Shown in pieces: positions 39,392 through 50,137 of a stretch of DNA of 54,598 bases; positions within the stretch are counted from its first letter, which is position 1, and each line of letters opens with the position of its first letter. A model generated the notes under the pieces. The model was given only the letters and a program-made list of their open reading frames with translations. It searched no databases and was not told the origin of the DNA. The translations under genes were made by a program, and so were the position numbers. The stretch is from an uncultured Mycobacteriaceae bacterium. Lineage in GTDB: Bacteria; Actinomycetota; Actinomycetes; Mycobacteriales; Mycobacteriaceae. The stretch is from the NCBI GenBank assembly GCA_903927745.1, contig CAIYOH010000318.1:1-54598 (forward strand), given 5' to 3'.

Positions 39392-40264
39392 TTGAGGACA
39401 TTAGGACTCAGCAGGCGCAGCCGCGGGGCGCGGCCCAGTCAGGCGCAGCGGGGCCAGCGTACGACCTCGCGTCGCCGGCTGCGCCGCCGGCTGTCGGGCG
39501 GTTTGCTGCTGCTGATCGCACTGACCATCGCCGGCGGGCTCGCAGCCATCCTGACGCCGCGGCCGCAGATCGCCGTCGCGGACGAGTCGACCTCGGCGCT
39601 CCTTCGCAACGGCAAGCAGCTCTACGAGACCGCATGCATCTCCTGCCACGGCGCCAACCTGCAGGGCGTGGCCCAACACGGGCCCAGCCTGATCGGCGTC
39701 GGCGACGCCGCCGTGTACTTCCAGGTGTCGTCCGGCCGGATGCCCGTCGCCCGCGGCGAGGCCCAAGTGAGCCGGAAACAGCCAAGCTTCGACGAGTCAC
39801 AGATCGAGGCGATGGGGGCCTACGTGCAGGCCAACGGCGGCGGCCCCACGGTGGAACGCAATCCCGACGGCAGCCTCGCGATGCATTCTCTGCGCGGCAC
39901 CGACCTGGGCCGCGGCGGAGACCTCTACCGCCTGAACTGTTCGTCGTGCCACAACTTCACCGGCAAGGGCGGCGCGTTGTCGTCCGGCAAGTGGGCTCCC
40001 AACCTCGCGCCAGCCAACGAGCAGCAGATCCTGGCGGCCATGCGCACCGGTCCGCAGAACATGCCGAAGTTCTCCGATCAGCAGTTATCCCTGGACGCCA
40101 AGAAGGACATCATCGGCTACGTCAAGGCCGTGACCGAGGAGCGCTCACCGGGTGGCTACGGCCTCGGCGGCCTGGGGCCGGCCCCCGAGGGCATGGCCGT
40201 CTTCATCATCGGCATGGTGGCCGCCATCGGCTTGGCGCTCTGGATAGGGGCGCGATCATCATGA
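39392..40264 (+). CDS. qcrC: Menaquinol-cytochrome c reductase, diheme cytochrome c subunit QcrC
   Basis: QcrC is the covalently bound diheme cytochrome c of the actinobacterial bcc complex; it passes electrons directly to the oxidase, replacing a soluble cytochrome c. Two heme-binding sites are visible, CISCHG (~residue 84) and CSSCHN (~187). An N-terminal membrane segment follows a very basic tail ([21 protein letters not shown]), and a C-terminal anchor is [20 protein letters not shown]. The TTG at 39392 has AGGAG seven bases upstream. At 290 residues it is ten longer than M. tuberculosis QcrC, the extra lying in the basic N-terminus. Confidence 0.95.
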   Translation: MRTLGLSRRSRGARPSQAQRGQRTTSRRRLRRRLSGGLLLLIALTIAGGLAAILTPRPQIAVADESTSALLRNGKQLYETACISCHGANLQGVAQHGPSLIGVGDAAVYFQVSSGRMPVARGEAQVSRKQPSFDESQIEAMGAYVQANGGGPTVERNPDGSLAMHSLRGTDLGRGGDLYRLNCSSCHNFTGKGGALSSGKWAPNLAPANEQQILAAMRTGPQNMPKFSDQQLSLDAKKDIIGYVKAVTEERSPGGYGLGGLGPAPEGMAVFIIGMVAAIGLALWIGARSS

Positions 40265-40323
40265 GCCGCGGGGATGCGGCACAACGCGACGTTCAGATGC
40301 GGAGGAACGCCCAACATGACTGA
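40261..40323 (+). other. 20-codon ORF overlapping the qcrC stop and the qcrA start
   Basis: An ATG at 40261 overlaps the qcrC stop as ATGA, reads [13 protein letters not shown] and onward for 20 codons, and ends with TGA at 40321-40323, 8 bp past the qcrA ATG. M. tuberculosis QcrA begins MSRADDD, so this may be the displaced original N-terminus, or a coupling peptide. Expression is not established. Confidence 0.5.
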
Positions 40324-41476
40324 CATCGTTCAGAATTCCGGCCCCGACGACGCTGCCCTGGCGGCGATGTCACGCGAAGAACTGGTCGCCCTGGGCGGCA
40401 GGCTCGACGGCGTCGAGACCGTATTCAAGGAGCCGCGCTGGCCCGTCGAGGGCACCAAAGCCGAGAAGCGCGCCGAGCGCTCGGTGTCGCTGTGGCTGCT
40501 GTTGGGCGGCGTGTTCGGGCTGGGCTTGCTGCTGGTGTTCATCTTCTGGCCGTGGGAGTACGCGCCGGGCAGCGTGATGTATTCGCTGGCCACCCCCATG
40601 TACGGGCTGACCTTCGGCATGTCGATCCTGTCGATCGCGATCGGCGCGGTCCTCTTTCAGAAACGCTTCATCCCCGAGGAGATCTCGATCCAGGACCGCC
40701 ACGACGGCGCGTCTCCCGAGATCGACCGCAAGACGGCGGTGGCGAACCTGGCCGACGCCTACCAGGGCTCAACGGTCGGACGACGCAAGCTGGTGGGCCT
40801 GTCGCTGGGCCTGGGGCTCGGCGCGTTCGGCCTGTCCAGCCTGGTGGCGTTCGTCGGTGGTTTGATCAAGAACCCGTGGAAGCCGGTGGTGCCCACCGCG
40901 GACGGAATGAAGGCCGTGCTGTGGACGACGGGCTGGACCCCCCGCTACCACGGCGAGACCATCTACCTGGCGCGCGCCACCGGTTCGGCCTCCACCTCGC
41001 CGTTCATCAAGATGCGCCCCCAGGACCTCGACGCCGGGGGCATGGAAACCGTCTTCCCGTGGCGCGAATCCGACGGTGATGGCACCACGCCGGAATCGCA
41101 GGAGAAGCTCCGCGGGATCAACCAGGGCGTCCGCAACCCGGTGATGCTCATCCGGATCCGGCCCAACGACATGCCCCGCGTCGCTAAGCGGCAGGGCCAG
41201 GAGAGCTTCAACTACGGCGAACTGTTCGCTTTCACCAAGGTGTGTTCACATCTGGGCTGTCCCGCGTCGCTGTACGAGGAGCAGACGTACCGCATCCTCT
41301 GCCCGTGCCACCAGTCTCAATTCGACGCTTTGAACTACGCCAGGCCGATCTTCGGCCCGGCGGCGCGCGCGCTGGCACAACTTCCGATTACAATCGATTC
41401 CAACGGATACTTGGTCGCCAACGGCGACTTCGCTGAGCCTGTCGGACCTGCTTTCTGGGAGAGAACAACAACATGA
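40316..41476 (+). CDS. qcrA: Menaquinol-cytochrome c reductase, Rieske iron-sulfur subunit QcrA
   Basis: QcrA carries the 2Fe-2S cluster that takes the first electron from menaquinol. The 386-residue protein has three membrane segments ([55 protein letters not shown]) and a C-terminal Rieske domain with both cluster motifs, CSHLGC and CPCHQS. I start it at ATG 40316 (MTDIVQNSG), which has GGAGG ten bases upstream; an in-frame ATG at 40274 lacks one. M. tuberculosis QcrA is about 43 residues longer at the N-terminus. Its stop overlaps qcrB as ATGA. Confidence 0.93.
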   Translation: MTDIVQNSGPDDAALAAMSREELVALGGRLDGVETVFKEPRWPVEGTKAEKRAERSVSLWLLLGGVFGLGLLLVFIFWPWEYAPGSVMYSLATPMYGLTFGMSILSIAIGAVLFQKRFIPEEISIQDRHDGASPEIDRKTAVANLADAYQGSTVGRRKLVGLSLGLGLGAFGLSSLVAFVGGLIKNPWKPVVPTADGMKAVLWTTGWTPRYHGETIYLARATGSASTSPFIKMRPQDLDAGGMETVFPWRESDGDGTTPESQEKLRGINQGVRNPVMLIRIRPNDMPRVAKRQGQESFNYGELFAFTKVCSHLGCPASLYEEQTYRILCPCHQSQFDALNYARPIFGPAARALAQLPITIDSNGYLVANGDFAEPVGPAFWERTTT

Positions 41477-43152
41477 GTCCATCACTGAGCCCCCCCAAGA
41501 TCAGCGACGTCCTGGCCCACCAGGGTGAGATGATCGACACGCGCTACCACCCGGCGGCGGCCGTCCGCAGGCAGCTGAACAAGGTCTTTCCGACCCACTG
41601 GTCTTTCCTGCTGGGCGAGGTTGCGATGTACAGCTTCATCGTGCTCCTCCTCACGGGTGTCTATCTGACGTTGTTCTTCGACCCGTCCATGTCGGAGGTC
41701 ACCTACAACGGCGCTTACCAACCGCTGCGCGGGGTCGACATGTCCAAGGCCTTCGCCTCGACGCTCGACATCTCGTTCGAGATCCGGGGCGGCCTGTTTG
41801 TCCGCCAGGTCCACCACTGGGCCGCACTGCTGTTCGCCGCGGCGATCATGGTGCACCTGGCCCGCGTGTTCTTCACCGGCGCGTTCCGGCGGCCCCGCGA
41901 GGCCAACTGGGTCGTCGGCTCCCTGCTGCTGATCCTCGCCATGTTCGAGGGGTACTTCGGCTACTCGATGCCCGACGACCTCCTGTCGGGTATCGGCGTG
42001 CGTGCCGCGCTCTCGTCCATCACCATGGGGATGCCGGTGATCGGCACTTGGCTGCACTGGGCGCTGTTCAGCGGGGACTTCCCCTGCGGCGGCACCGGGA
42101 ACCAATGTGCTGAGGTGGGGGCCATCATCCCGCGGATGTATGCGCTGCACATCCTGCTGCTGCCGGGAATCATCCTGGCGCTGATCGGGCTGCACCTCGC
42201 GATGGTGTGGTTCCAGAAGCACACCCAGTTCCCCGGCCCCGGGCGCACCGAGCACAACGTGGTCGGTGTGCGGGTCATGCCGATCTTCGCGGTCAAGTCC
42301 GGCGCGTACTTCGCAGCCATCGTCGGCGTCCTCGGCCTGATGGGCGGCCTCCTGCAGATCAACCCGATCTGGAACTTGGGCCCCTACAAGCCGTCCCACG
42401 TCTCGGCCGGTTCGCAGCCCGACTTCTACATGATGTGGACCGAGGGTCTGGCCCGCATCTTCCCGCCGTGGGAGATCTACTTCGGGCACCACACCATTCC
42501 CTCACCGGTGTGGATCGCCCTTCTCATGGGACTGATCTTCGGGCTCCTGATCGTCTACCCGTTCCTGGAGAAGCGCTTCAGTGGCGATCACGAGCACCAC
42601 AACCTGCTGCAGCGGCCACGCGACGCACCGGTGCGCACGTCGATCGGCGCCATGGCGATCGGGTTCTACATGGTGCTGACCCTGAGTGCGATGAACGACA
42701 TCCTCGCCTACAAGTTCAGCATGTCGCTCAACGCGATGACCTGGATCGGCCGGATCGGCATGGTCGTCGTTCCGCCGCTGGTCTACTTCATCACGTATCG
42801 CTGGTGCATCTCCCTGCAGCGCAGCGACCGTGACGTGCTCGAGCACGGCGTCGAGACAGGGATCATCAAACGGCTGCCGCAGGGCGCCTACATCGAGCTG
42901 CACCAGCCGCTCGGGCCCGTCGACGGCCACGGACACCCGGTGCCACTGGCATACCAGGGCGCAGCGCTGCCCAAGCGCATGAACAAGCTGGGTTCGGGCG
43001 GAGCCCCAGGTATCGGCAGCTTCCTGTCGGCCGACCCGGCCGCTGAGGATGCGGCGTTACGCGAAGCGGAGCACGCGAGCGAGCAGCGTGCCCTGACGGC
43101 TCTGCGTGACCACCAAACAGTGGCCATCGGTTCGTCCAACGGAGACCGCTAG
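41473..43152 (+). CDS. qcrB: Menaquinol-cytochrome c reductase, cytochrome b subunit QcrB
   Basis: QcrB holds the two b hemes and the quinol sites and is the target of telacebec-type inhibitors. The 559-residue protein has eight or more membrane segments. Heme-ligand histidines are seen in [11 protein letters not shown] and [10 protein letters not shown] (segment B), and [10 protein letters not shown] and GLHLAMVWF (segment D). PPWEIYF corresponds to the PEWY loop of the Qo site. Thr323 in MMWTEGLAR corresponds to Thr313 of M. tuberculosis, the position of known resistance changes, and is unchanged. Residues ~205-217 ([13 protein letters not shown]) are a 10-residue, two-Cys insertion relative to M. 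tuberculosis (549 aa). Confidence 0.96.
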   Translation: MSPSLSPPKISDVLAHQGEMIDTRYHPAAAVRRQLNKVFPTHWSFLLGEVAMYSFIVLLLTGVYLTLFFDPSMSEVTYNGAYQPLRGVDMSKAFASTLDISFEIRGGLFVRQVHHWAALLFAAAIMVHLARVFFTGAFRRPREANWVVGSLLLILAMFEGYFGYSMPDDLLSGIGVRAALSSITMGMPVIGTWLHWALFSGDFPCGGTGNQCAEVGAIIPRMYALHILLLPGIILALIGLHLAMVWFQKHTQFPGPGRTEHNVVGVRVMPIFAVKSGAYFAAIVGVLGLMGGLLQINPIWNLGPYKPSHVSAGSQPDFYMMWTEGLARIFPPWEIYFGHHTIPSPVWIALLMGLIFGLLIVYPFLEKRFSGDHEHHNLLQRPRDAPVRTSIGAMAIGFYMVLTLSAMNDILAYKFSMSLNAMTWIGRIGMVVVPPLVYFITYRWCISLQRSDRDVLEHGVETGIIKRLPQGAYIELHQPLGPVDGHGHPVPLAYQGAALPKRMNKLGSGGAPGIGSFLSADPAAEDAALREAEHASEQRALTALRDHQTVAIGSSNGDR

Positions 43153-43181
43153 GTCGTCGGGGTTGTCACGGGCCTGTTCGG

Positions 43182-43799
43182 TCAGGTCTGCGCAGCGAGG
43201 GCTCGCAGCCGCCGAATGTGGAACCATTCGATGCCCGGCATTGTCGCCGTGACGGCTCCTGCCACCCCATAACCGACCCACGACGGCCCACTGTGACCGG
43301 CGGCCATGAGATAGGTCGCTACCGCGACCCCAATCAGCGCGACACCCATCGTGCCGACCAAGGAGATCGTGCCGCGTAACCACGCCCGGTCTACCTCAGG
43401 ACCGGACCACTCGGCCGTCGACGCCGGGCTCAGCTGGTCCGCCTGGTTCGTCTGGGGTAGCCCTGTCGCGGCGCGGCGCAGCGGGGGCCGCCCCGTGCCG
43501 GCCGGCGGCGCCATGGGCTCTGAGTGAGAGATCCGCCGGGCGCGTAACAGCACCGGGATCGCCCCCGCGATGACGACGGCGGACACGATGATGATCGCGT
43601 ACAAGACCCAACTGGTGTGCGGGTTGTGGGCCACTCTGCGGAGACCTCGACCCAGATCGACCAGCGCCACCAGGGCGATAACGCTCGCGCCCAACGACAT
43701 CAGCCAGACCGCGGCGCACGCCCCGATCAGTATGCGATCGACCACCTCTGGCGAAATGGAGTCGTCGCCGCGCCGGTATGCGGCGTATCTGCCAGCCAT
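43182..43799 (-). CDS. Conserved transmembrane protein (Rv2197c homologue)
   Basis: A 205-residue protein starting [21 protein letters not shown] at ATG 43799, overlapping the mmpS3 stop by one base (TGATG). It has four hydrophobic segments in two pairs: LIGACAAVWLMSLGASVIALVALV with WVLYAIIIVSAVVIAGAIPVLL, a disordered ~70-residue loop, then GTISLVGTMGVALIGVAVATYL with SWVGYGVAGAVTATMPGIEW. Function is unknown. It is the last gene of the ctaC-ctaF-mmpS3 strand and faces qcrB, suggesting a link to the respiratory supercomplex or envelope, but only by position. Confidence 0.85.
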   Translation of the reverse strand: MAGRYAAYRRGDDSISPEVVDRILIGACAAVWLMSLGASVIALVALVDLGRGLRRVAHNPHTSWVLYAIIIVSAVVIAGAIPVLLRARRISHSEPMAPPAGTGRPPLRRAATGLPQTNQADQLSPASTAEWSGPEVDRAWLRGTISLVGTMGVALIGVAVATYLMAAGHSGPSWVGYGVAGAVTATMPGIEWFHIRRLRALAAQT

Positions 43800-44641
43800 C
43801 AGCAGGTCGTCTGCGGGCTGTCGTTGTTGTTCGACGACAGCACCGTTCCGTCGCTGGTCGTGATCGCGCAGTTCAGCCTGCTGACGCGGAACAGGCTGGA
43901 GGCTTCGAGCGAACCGACATCGGATTGCGAGATCGGGGTCACCGTCATCGACCACGGGATGTAGACGTTGTGCTGCGTGCGACGCCGACCGGAGGCGTCG
44001 ACGTAGGTCACCGAAATGACATCACCCGGCGCCTTGGCGCCCGTCACCGAATAGGTGACCTGCCGCGGCCCGGCCGGGGTGGTGGTCGCCGGCGGCGGAG
44101 CCGCCGCTGATGTCGCCGGGGGCGCGGCGCTGGTCGGCGCGGGCGGCGGTGCGGGAGCCGCCGGGGTCTCGGCCGCGGGGGTCTCGGGACTCGGTGGCGG
44201 TGGCGCGGTGGTGGTTGCCGGCGGGGGCGCGGTGGTGGTCGCGGGCGAAGCCATGGTGGTCGTCATCTCGTCGTGTGGCGGCGGCGTCGATACGGTGGAA
44301 GTCCCCGGGTTCGCGAGCTTGGTGGTGTCGTTGCGCGCGACCAGCAGCGATACGGAAACCACGAGGGCGATAGCGGCAACGATAGCGGCCACCCCCACCA
44401 CCCATGGCCAGCGAGGGGCGCCCCGTTGCGCGTCGGGACCGGGCAAACGGTCGTACCCGCCGTCGTCGTAGAGCCTGGGGTCGGCGGGCACATACAGCCC
44501 GGTCACCAGCTCGGATGCCGGGGCCGAGTAGGCCTGCGAAAAGGCTCCGGTCTCACCCGGCGCCGGTATTCCGGCGCTGTCGTCGACGCTGTGGTCGAGG
44601 GGTTCATCCAGGTCCCGTTCCGGGGGATTCGGCCCGCTCAT
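43799..44641 (-). CDS. mmpS3: MmpS-family membrane protein MmpS3
   Basis: The 280-residue product has an acidic N-terminal cytoplasmic region (~90 residues), one membrane segment ([25 protein letters not shown]), a long Pro/Ala/Thr-rich extracytoplasmic linker with [11 protein letters not shown] repeats, and the C-terminal MmpS beta-sandwich domain ([22 protein letters not shown]). The domain ends in two Cys (LNCAITTSD and QTTC) that could pair. Other MmpS proteins work with MmpL transporters; MmpS3 has no mmpL beside it here or in M. tuberculosis and has been connected with cell division. ATG at 44641 has only a weak RBS. Confidence 0.92.
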   Translation of the reverse strand: MSGPNPPERDLDEPLDHSVDDSAGIPAPGETGAFSQAYSAPASELVTGLYVPADPRLYDDGGYDRLPGPDAQRGAPRWPWVVGVAAIVAAIALVVSVSLLVARNDTTKLANPGTSTVSTPPPHDEMTTTMASPATTTAPPPATTTAPPPPSPETPAAETPAAPAPPPAPTSAAPPATSAAAPPPATTTPAGPRQVTYSVTGAKAPGDVISVTYVDASGRRRTQHNVYIPWSMTVTPISQSDVGSLEASSLFRVSRLNCAITTSDGTVLSSNNNDSPQTTC

Positions 44642-44792
44642 CTTTGCCTGCCCTGTCCGACTGCCTTCCCGACGCGCGGGTCCCGCTGCTGCCTGTTGGC
44701 GGGCGCGTTCGGGAGATTCTCGTAGCGCTGGGACGACCCTACCGAACAGAGCGGGCCGGAGGGCCTTCGGTGAAGCACCTCAGACCAACTAA

Positions 44793-44810
44793 TGACCTTA
44801 TTGTGACCTT
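44793..44810. promoter_or_regulatory. Direct repeat TGACCTT x2 (11-bp period) upstream of mmpS3
   Basis: Two TGACCTT copies at 44793-44799 and 44804-44810; the minus-strand reading GTCACA-N5-GTCATT resembles the tandem GTCACA-type sites reported for MtrA. It lies ~150 bp before mmpS3. The rest of 44642-44865 shows no other feature. Confidence 0.4.
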
Positions 44811-44865
44811 GGGCTCGCGCTTCGGCGCCGGCTTCTCCGGCGCAGGCATCCCTGGTCCGGAGTTC

Positions 44866-45285
44866 TCAGTGCTTCTCAGGACCGATGTAGTACTCGAAGA
44901 CCAATCCGCCGACCGCGGCGAGAACGAACGCCACGCCGGCAAAGACCAACCACGGCAGCCATAGCGCAAGACCGACCGCGATCACCGACGCCGACAGGGC
45001 GATGAGAATCGGCCACCAGCTGTGCGGGCTGAAGAAACCCAGCTCTCCCGCGCCGTCACTGATCTCAGCGCCCTCGTAGTCCTCGGGCCGGGTGTCGATC
45101 CGGCGTGCCACGAACCGGAAGAACGTCCCCACGATCAGCGCCAGGCCGGAGGTGAGCGCGAGCGCGGTGGTGCCGGCCCACTCGACCCCCCCGGTGGCGA
45201 ACAACGCGGTCAACACGGCGTAGAGCACGGTCGCGAAAACGAAAAATCCCGCGATGAGTTCAAACAGCCTGGCTTCAATGCGCAT
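44866..45285 (-). CDS. ctaF: Cytochrome c oxidase subunit IV CtaF
   Basis: An actinobacterial oxidase subunit of 139 residues with four hydrophobic segments: [67 protein letters not shown] and [26 protein letters not shown]. The [31 protein letters not shown] loop and the YIGPEKH end are typical for mycobacterial CtaF. ATG 45285 has GAGGA six bases upstream and follows the ctaC stop by 13 bp, so the two are co-transcribed. It assembles with CtaC, CtaD and CtaE into the aa3 oxidase. Confidence 0.93.
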   Translation of the reverse strand: MRIEARLFELIAGFFVFATVLYAVLTALFATGGVEWAGTTALALTSGLALIVGTFFRFVARRIDTRPEDYEGAEISDGAGELGFFSPHSWWPILIALSASVIAVGLALWLPWLVFAGVAFVLAAVGGLVFEYYIGPEKH

Positions 45286-45298
45286 TGGTTATCCTCGC

Positions 45299-46351
45299 CT
45301 ACGGACTTGTGGCTTGCTCGCCGCGCCGTGTGTCGAACACGTGGGTAGTGATCGCCATCGGGGGCTGAGCGATCGCCTGCAGCGCCTCCGCGTTGTTCTT
45401 TCCGCTCATCCGCTGCTGCATGTAGGCCTTGAAGTCGTTGGGCGCCACCGCCCGAACCTCGAAGTTCATCATCGAGTGGTAGGTGCCGCAAAACTCGGCG
45501 CAGCGGCCGACGAACGCTCCGGGCTTGTCGATTTTCTCGATCTGGAACACGTTGACGGAGTTGTTCGCCTCGGCATCGGGAATGACGTCGCGCTTGAACA
45601 GAAATTCGGGAACCCAGAAGTTGTGCACCACGTCAGCGGACTCCAGGCGGAACTGGACGCGCTTGCCGGTGGGGACCACTAGCACAGGGATTGCAGACTC
45701 GGTGCCGAGCGTCTCGATCTTGTCGTAGTTTAACCAACTGCGGTCGGCGACGGTGCGTCCCCGGATCGGCCCGACGCGCTCCTCGCCACGGGAGTCCTTG
45801 CCTTCCAGCTTGGACATCATGGCGTTCTTGCGTGCGATGTCGGAGCCGTCGTAGGTGAACGTGCCGTCGTGGAAGTTGACGCGTTCGTAGCCGAACTTCC
45901 AGTTCCACTGGAAGGCCGTCACATCGACCATCACCTCGGGGTCTTTATCGAGATGCAGCATCTTCCCCTGCACCACCACCGTGAAGTAGAACAGCACCGA
46001 GATGATCAGGAACGGAACCACCGTGAGCCCGAGTTCCAGCGGCACGTTGTAGCCGAACTGCTTGGGCAGTTCGGTCTCGTTCCCCTTCTTGCGGTGGAAG
46101 GTCGTCGTCCAGAACATCAGACCCCACACCAGGACGCCGACCACCAGCGAGGCGATCACCGAGCCGACCCACAACTCCCGGTTGAGGTGGGCTTCGGGGG
46201 TGATGCCCTCCGGCCAGCCCATGCCCAGCGCTTCCGACCAGCTGCATCCGCTCAGCGTCGCCGCCAGCAGGGCGAACGTCGCGGCCAAGCCGAGCGGTCG
46301 CAGGCGGCGGCTCGCTCCACGACGCGAACGGGCCTGTTCGTGGGGTGTCAC
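45299..46351 (-). CDS. ctaC: Cytochrome c oxidase subunit II CtaC (lipoprotein)
   Basis: CtaC carries the CuA centre that receives electrons from QcrC. The 350-residue protein has a basic start ([18 protein letters not shown]), a hydrophobic signal ending in lipobox TLSGC, two membrane segments ([19 protein letters not shown] and [18 protein letters not shown]), and the CuA motif [12 protein letters not shown] in the cupredoxin domain. GTG at 46351 has AGGAGG seven bases upstream, decisive over upstream alternatives. TAGGCT (complement of 46387-46392) is a probable -10 box with a ~30-nt leader. It is the first gene of ctaC-ctaF and diverges from asnB. Confidence 0.96.
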   Translation of the reverse strand: MTPHEQARSRRGASRRLRPLGLAATFALLAATLSGCSWSEALGMGWPEGITPEAHLNRELWVGSVIASLVVGVLVWGLMFWTTTFHRKKGNETELPKQFGYNVPLELGLTVVPFLIISVLFYFTVVVQGKMLHLDKDPEVMVDVTAFQWNWKFGYERVNFHDGTFTYDGSDIARKNAMMSKLEGKDSRGEERVGPIRGRTVADRSWLNYDKIETLGTESAIPVLVVPTGKRVQFRLESADVVHNFWVPEFLFKRDVIPDAEANNSVNVFQIEKIDKPGAFVGRCAEFCGTYHSMMNFEVRAVAPNDFKAYMQQRMSGKNNAEALQAIAQPPMAITTHVFDTRRGEQATSP

Positions 46352-46358
46352 GTTGGCG

Positions 46359-46392
46359 CCTCCTGCTCGGGTATCGACTCCTCCCCAGCCTA
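46359..46392 (-). promoter_or_regulatory. ctaC RBS and -10 box
   Basis: AGGAGG (complement of 46359-46364), 7 nt before GTG 46351; TAGGCT (complement of 46387-46392) upstream. Confidence 0.6.
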
Positions 46393-46497
46393 GTCGACGC
46401 CGTTTCGCCGTGCGAGCCACAGCCCGCCCCGGCCCAGGGCGCGCCGGCCGGGCGCCAGGCCCCCACTCGCCGCCCACGTGGGGCATACTGGGGCGCC

Positions 46498-48456
46498 GTG
46501 TGCGGACTGCTGGCGTTTGTCGCGAGCCCGGCCGGCGCCTGGGCCGGTGCTGAGGGCGCGATCTTGCGTGCCTCGCACCTGATGCGTCACCGCGGACCCG
46601 ACGAGACGGGCATCTGGACCGATCCGGACGCGGACGGCCCCTCCGGGGGTGCCGTGTTCGGCTTCAACCGGCTGTCGATCATCGATATCGCGCACGCGCA
46701 CCAGCCGCTGCGGTGGGGCCCACCCGAATCGCCCGACCGCTACGTGCTGGTTTTCAACGGCGAGATTTACAACTACCTCGAACTGCGCGACGACCTCGCT
46801 ACCCGGCACGGCGCGGCGTTCGCCACCGACGGCGACGGTGAGTCGATCGTCGCGGGGTTTCACTACTGGGGCCCCGAGGTGGTAACCCGGCTGCGGGGCA
46901 TGTTCGCGTTCGCGTTGTGGGACACCGTCACCCGTGAACTATTCTGCGCACGCGACCCCTTCGGCATCAAGCCGCTGTTCATGGCCACCGGCGCGCACGG
47001 CACCGCCGTCGCCAGCGAGAAGAAGTGCCTGCTCGACATCGCGGAACTGGTCGGGTTCGACACCGACATCGACCGGCGGGCGCTACAGCACTACACCGTT
47101 CTGCAGTACGTGCCGGAACCCGAGACGCTGCACCGCGGGGTACGCCGACTGGAGTCGGGCTGCTACGCCCGCATTCGGCCCGGATTGTCTGTGCAGGTCA
47201 CCCGCTACTTCGCACCGCGATTCGCCACCAAGGCCTTCACCCGCGACACCGAACAGGCCCGCTACGACGAGATCACCGCGGTGCTGGAGGATTCGGTGGC
47301 CAAGCACATGCGCGCCGACGTCACGGTGGGGGCGTTCCTCTCCGGGGGCATCGACTCCACGGCTATAGCCGCGCTGGCCATCCGGCACAATCCGCAGCTG
47401 ATCACCTTCACCACCGGCTTCGAACGTGAGGGTTTCTCCGAGATCGACGTCGCGGTGGCCTCCGCCGAGGCGATCGGCGCCCGCCACATCGCGAAGGTGG
47501 TCAGCCCGGACGAGTTCGTCGCCGCGCTGCCCGAGATTGTCTGGTACCTCGACGAACCCGTCGCCGACCCCGCGCTGGTGCCGCTGTTCTTCGTCGCCCG
47601 TGAGGCCCGCAAGCACGTCAAGGTGGTGCTGTCCGGCGAGGGCGCCGACGAGCTCTTCGGTGGCTACACGATCTACCGGGAACCGCTGTCGCTCAGACCT
47701 TTCGACTACCTGCCCGGGCCAGTGCGCCGATCGATGGGGAAGGTCTCCGGGCCGCTGCCGGAGGGTATGCGGGGCAAGAGCCTGTTGCACCGCGGTTCGC
47801 TGACCCTCGAGGAGCGCTACTACGGCAACGCCCGCAGCTTCTCCGACGCGCAGTTGCGCGCCGTGCTGCCCGGATTCCGCGCCGAGTGGACCCACGCCGA
47901 CGTGACCGCATCGGTCTACGCCGCGTCGGCCGGCTGGGATCCGGTGGCCCGCATGCAGCACGTCGACCTGTTCACCTGGTTGCGCGGCGACATCCTGGTC
48001 AAGGCGGACAAGATGACGATGGCCAACTCACTGGAGCTGCGGGTGCCGTTCTTGGACCCGGAGGTGTTCGCCGTCGCCGCCCGGTTGCCCGTCGACGCCA
48101 AGATCACCCGCACCACCACGAAGTACGCGCTCCGGCGCGCGCTGGAGGGAATCGTTCCGGCGCATGTGCTGCACCGGCCCAAGCTGGGCTTCCCGGTGCC
48201 GATCCGGCATTGGCTGCGGGCCGGTGAACTGATGGAGTGGGCGTACGGGCTCGTGGCGGCGTCGCGGGGCGGTGGCGTCGGCGAACTGGTCGACCTGGCT
48301 GCCGTGCAGCGCATGCTCGACGAGCACCGAACCGGTGCCAGCGATCACAGCCGCCGGCTCTGGACGGTGCTGATCTTCCTGCTCTGGTACGCCATCTTCG
48401 TCGAGCACAGCGTGGTGCCGCAGATCAGCGAGCCGCACTATCCCGTGCAGCTGTGA
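46498..48456 (+). CDS. asnB: Glutamine-hydrolysing asparagine synthetase AsnB
   Basis: AsnB makes asparagine, or amidates a related carboxylate, using glutamine nitrogen and ATP. The 652-residue product equals the M. tuberculosis length. The GTG start at 46498 is followed directly by TGC, placing Cys2 as the class II amidotransferase nucleophile (MCGLLAF), which fixes the start. The N-terminal domain has [10 protein letters not shown] and [12 protein letters not shown]. The synthetase domain has the PPi loop SGGIDST and [20 protein letters not shown] 8 nt upstream may be the -10 box. Mycobacterial AsnB has also been linked to amidation of diaminopimelate in peptidoglycan; this cannot be separated by sequence. 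Confidence 0.93.
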   Translation: MCGLLAFVASPAGAWAGAEGAILRASHLMRHRGPDETGIWTDPDADGPSGGAVFGFNRLSIIDIAHAHQPLRWGPPESPDRYVLVFNGEIYNYLELRDDLATRHGAAFATDGDGESIVAGFHYWGPEVVTRLRGMFAFALWDTVTRELFCARDPFGIKPLFMATGAHGTAVASEKKCLLDIAELVGFDTDIDRRALQHYTVLQYVPEPETLHRGVRRLESGCYARIRPGLSVQVTRYFAPRFATKAFTRDTEQARYDEITAVLEDSVAKHMRADVTVGAFLSGGIDSTAIAALAIRHNPQLITFTTGFEREGFSEIDVAVASAEAIGARHIAKVVSPDEFVAALPEIVWYLDEPVADPALVPLFFVAREARKHVKVVLSGEGADELFGGYTIYREPLSLRPFDYLPGPVRRSMGKVSGPLPEGMRGKSLLHRGSLTLEERYYGNARSFSDAQLRAVLPGFRAEWTHADVTASVYAASAGWDPVARMQHVDLFTWLRGDILVKADKMTMANSLELRVPFLDPEVFAVAARLPVDAKITRTTTKYALRRALEGIVPAHVLHRPKLGFPVPIRHWLRAGELMEWAYGLVAASRGGGVGELVDLAAVQRMLDEHRTGASDHSRRLWTVLIFLLWYAIFVEHSVVPQISEPHYPVQL

Positions 48457-48484
48457 CCCGTGCAGCTGTGACCCGTGCAGCTAT
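48442..48484. repeat. 15-bp tandem repeat at the asnB stop
   Basis: CCCGTGCAGCTGTGA is repeated twice exactly (48442-48456, 48457-48471) with a third partial copy to about 48482; the first copy contains the last codons and stop of asnB. Confidence 0.93.
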
Positions 48485-48505
48485 CACGGAGAGTCCCGCC
48501 GAGAT

Positions 48506-49501
<996 letters not shown>

Positions 49502-49547
49502 CTACGGCCCTTGAGCTTACTCACGCGTCGCCGGCCGACGGGTGCGC

Positions 49548-49553
49548 TAGCCT
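49548..49553 (+). promoter_or_regulatory. Candidate -10 box of the Rv2203 homologue
   Basis: TAGCCT, giving a ~43-nt leader that includes AGGAGA before ATG 49603. Confidence 0.4.
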
Positions 49554-49602
49554 CCCTGACAAAGAGTCGCCCCCCCCCTCACGCCACGGTAGGAGAACCT
49601 CG

Positions 49603-50130
49603 ATGGCCGGTCCGTATCCGCCGGCGGTGCCCTTCCCGGAGCGACGGTCGCGGCGCCGGCTGATCGTCGGCCTCGCGCTGGGCGCGGCAGCGGCGGCTGT
49701 CCTCACGCTGGCGGTCGTCTACGGCGTCCGCACCAACGGTGCCAATTCCGGCGCCGCAGTCTCGGATTCAGCGGCCAGAACCGCGATCCAGGGTTACCTG
49801 GACGCGCTCGAAAAACGCGATATCGACGGGATCACCCGAAACGCACTGTGCGGCATGTACGACGCCGTCCGCGACAAACGGTCCGACGAGGCGCTGGCGC
49901 GGTTGAGCAGCGACGCGTTCCGCAGGCAATTCTCTGGCGCAACGGTGACGTCGATCGACAAACTGGTGTACCTGTCGCAATATCAGGCGCAGGTGCTGTT
50001 CACCCTGACGTTGACGCCGGCGAGCGGAGGGCCGGCCCATGAACACACGCAGGGGGTCGCGCAGCTTCTGTTCCAGCGCGGACAGACCGCCGTGTGTTCC
50101 TACGTGCTGCGCACGAGTGGCTCGTACTGA
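49603..50130 (+). CDS. Membrane-anchored conserved protein (Rv2203 homologue)
   Basis: A 175-residue protein with a short Pro-rich cytoplasmic end and basic patch (PFPERRSRRR), one membrane segment (LIVGLALGAAAAAVLTLAVVYGV), and an extracytoplasmic domain from ~residue 50 (AARTAIQGYLDALEKRDIDGITRNALCGMYDAV ... VAQLLFQRGQTAVCSYVL). The latter has the look of a nuclear-transport-factor-2-like/DUF4878 fold with two Cys that could pair. ATG 49603 has AGGAGA eight bases upstream. It is shorter than the 230-residue M. tuberculosis homologue, mainly at the N-terminus. Function is unknown. Confidence 0.83.
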   Translation: MAGPYPPAVPFPERRSRRRLIVGLALGAAAAAVLTLAVVYGVRTNGANSGAAVSDSAARTAIQGYLDALEKRDIDGITRNALCGMYDAVRDKRSDEALARLSSDAFRRQFSGATVTSIDKLVYLSQYQAQVLFTLTLTPASGGPAHEHTQGVAQLLFQRGQTAVCSYVLRTSGSY

Positions 50131-50137
50131 CGCTGGG

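Noticed and set aside
40274..40315. Longer QcrA start at ATG 40274
   Set aside because: No ribosome binding site and the added residues ([11 protein letters not shown]) look non-coding; ATG 40316 has GGAGG upstream.
41482..42492. 336-codon antisense frame inside qcrB
   Set aside because: No domain, and the opposite strand is an intact cytochrome b.
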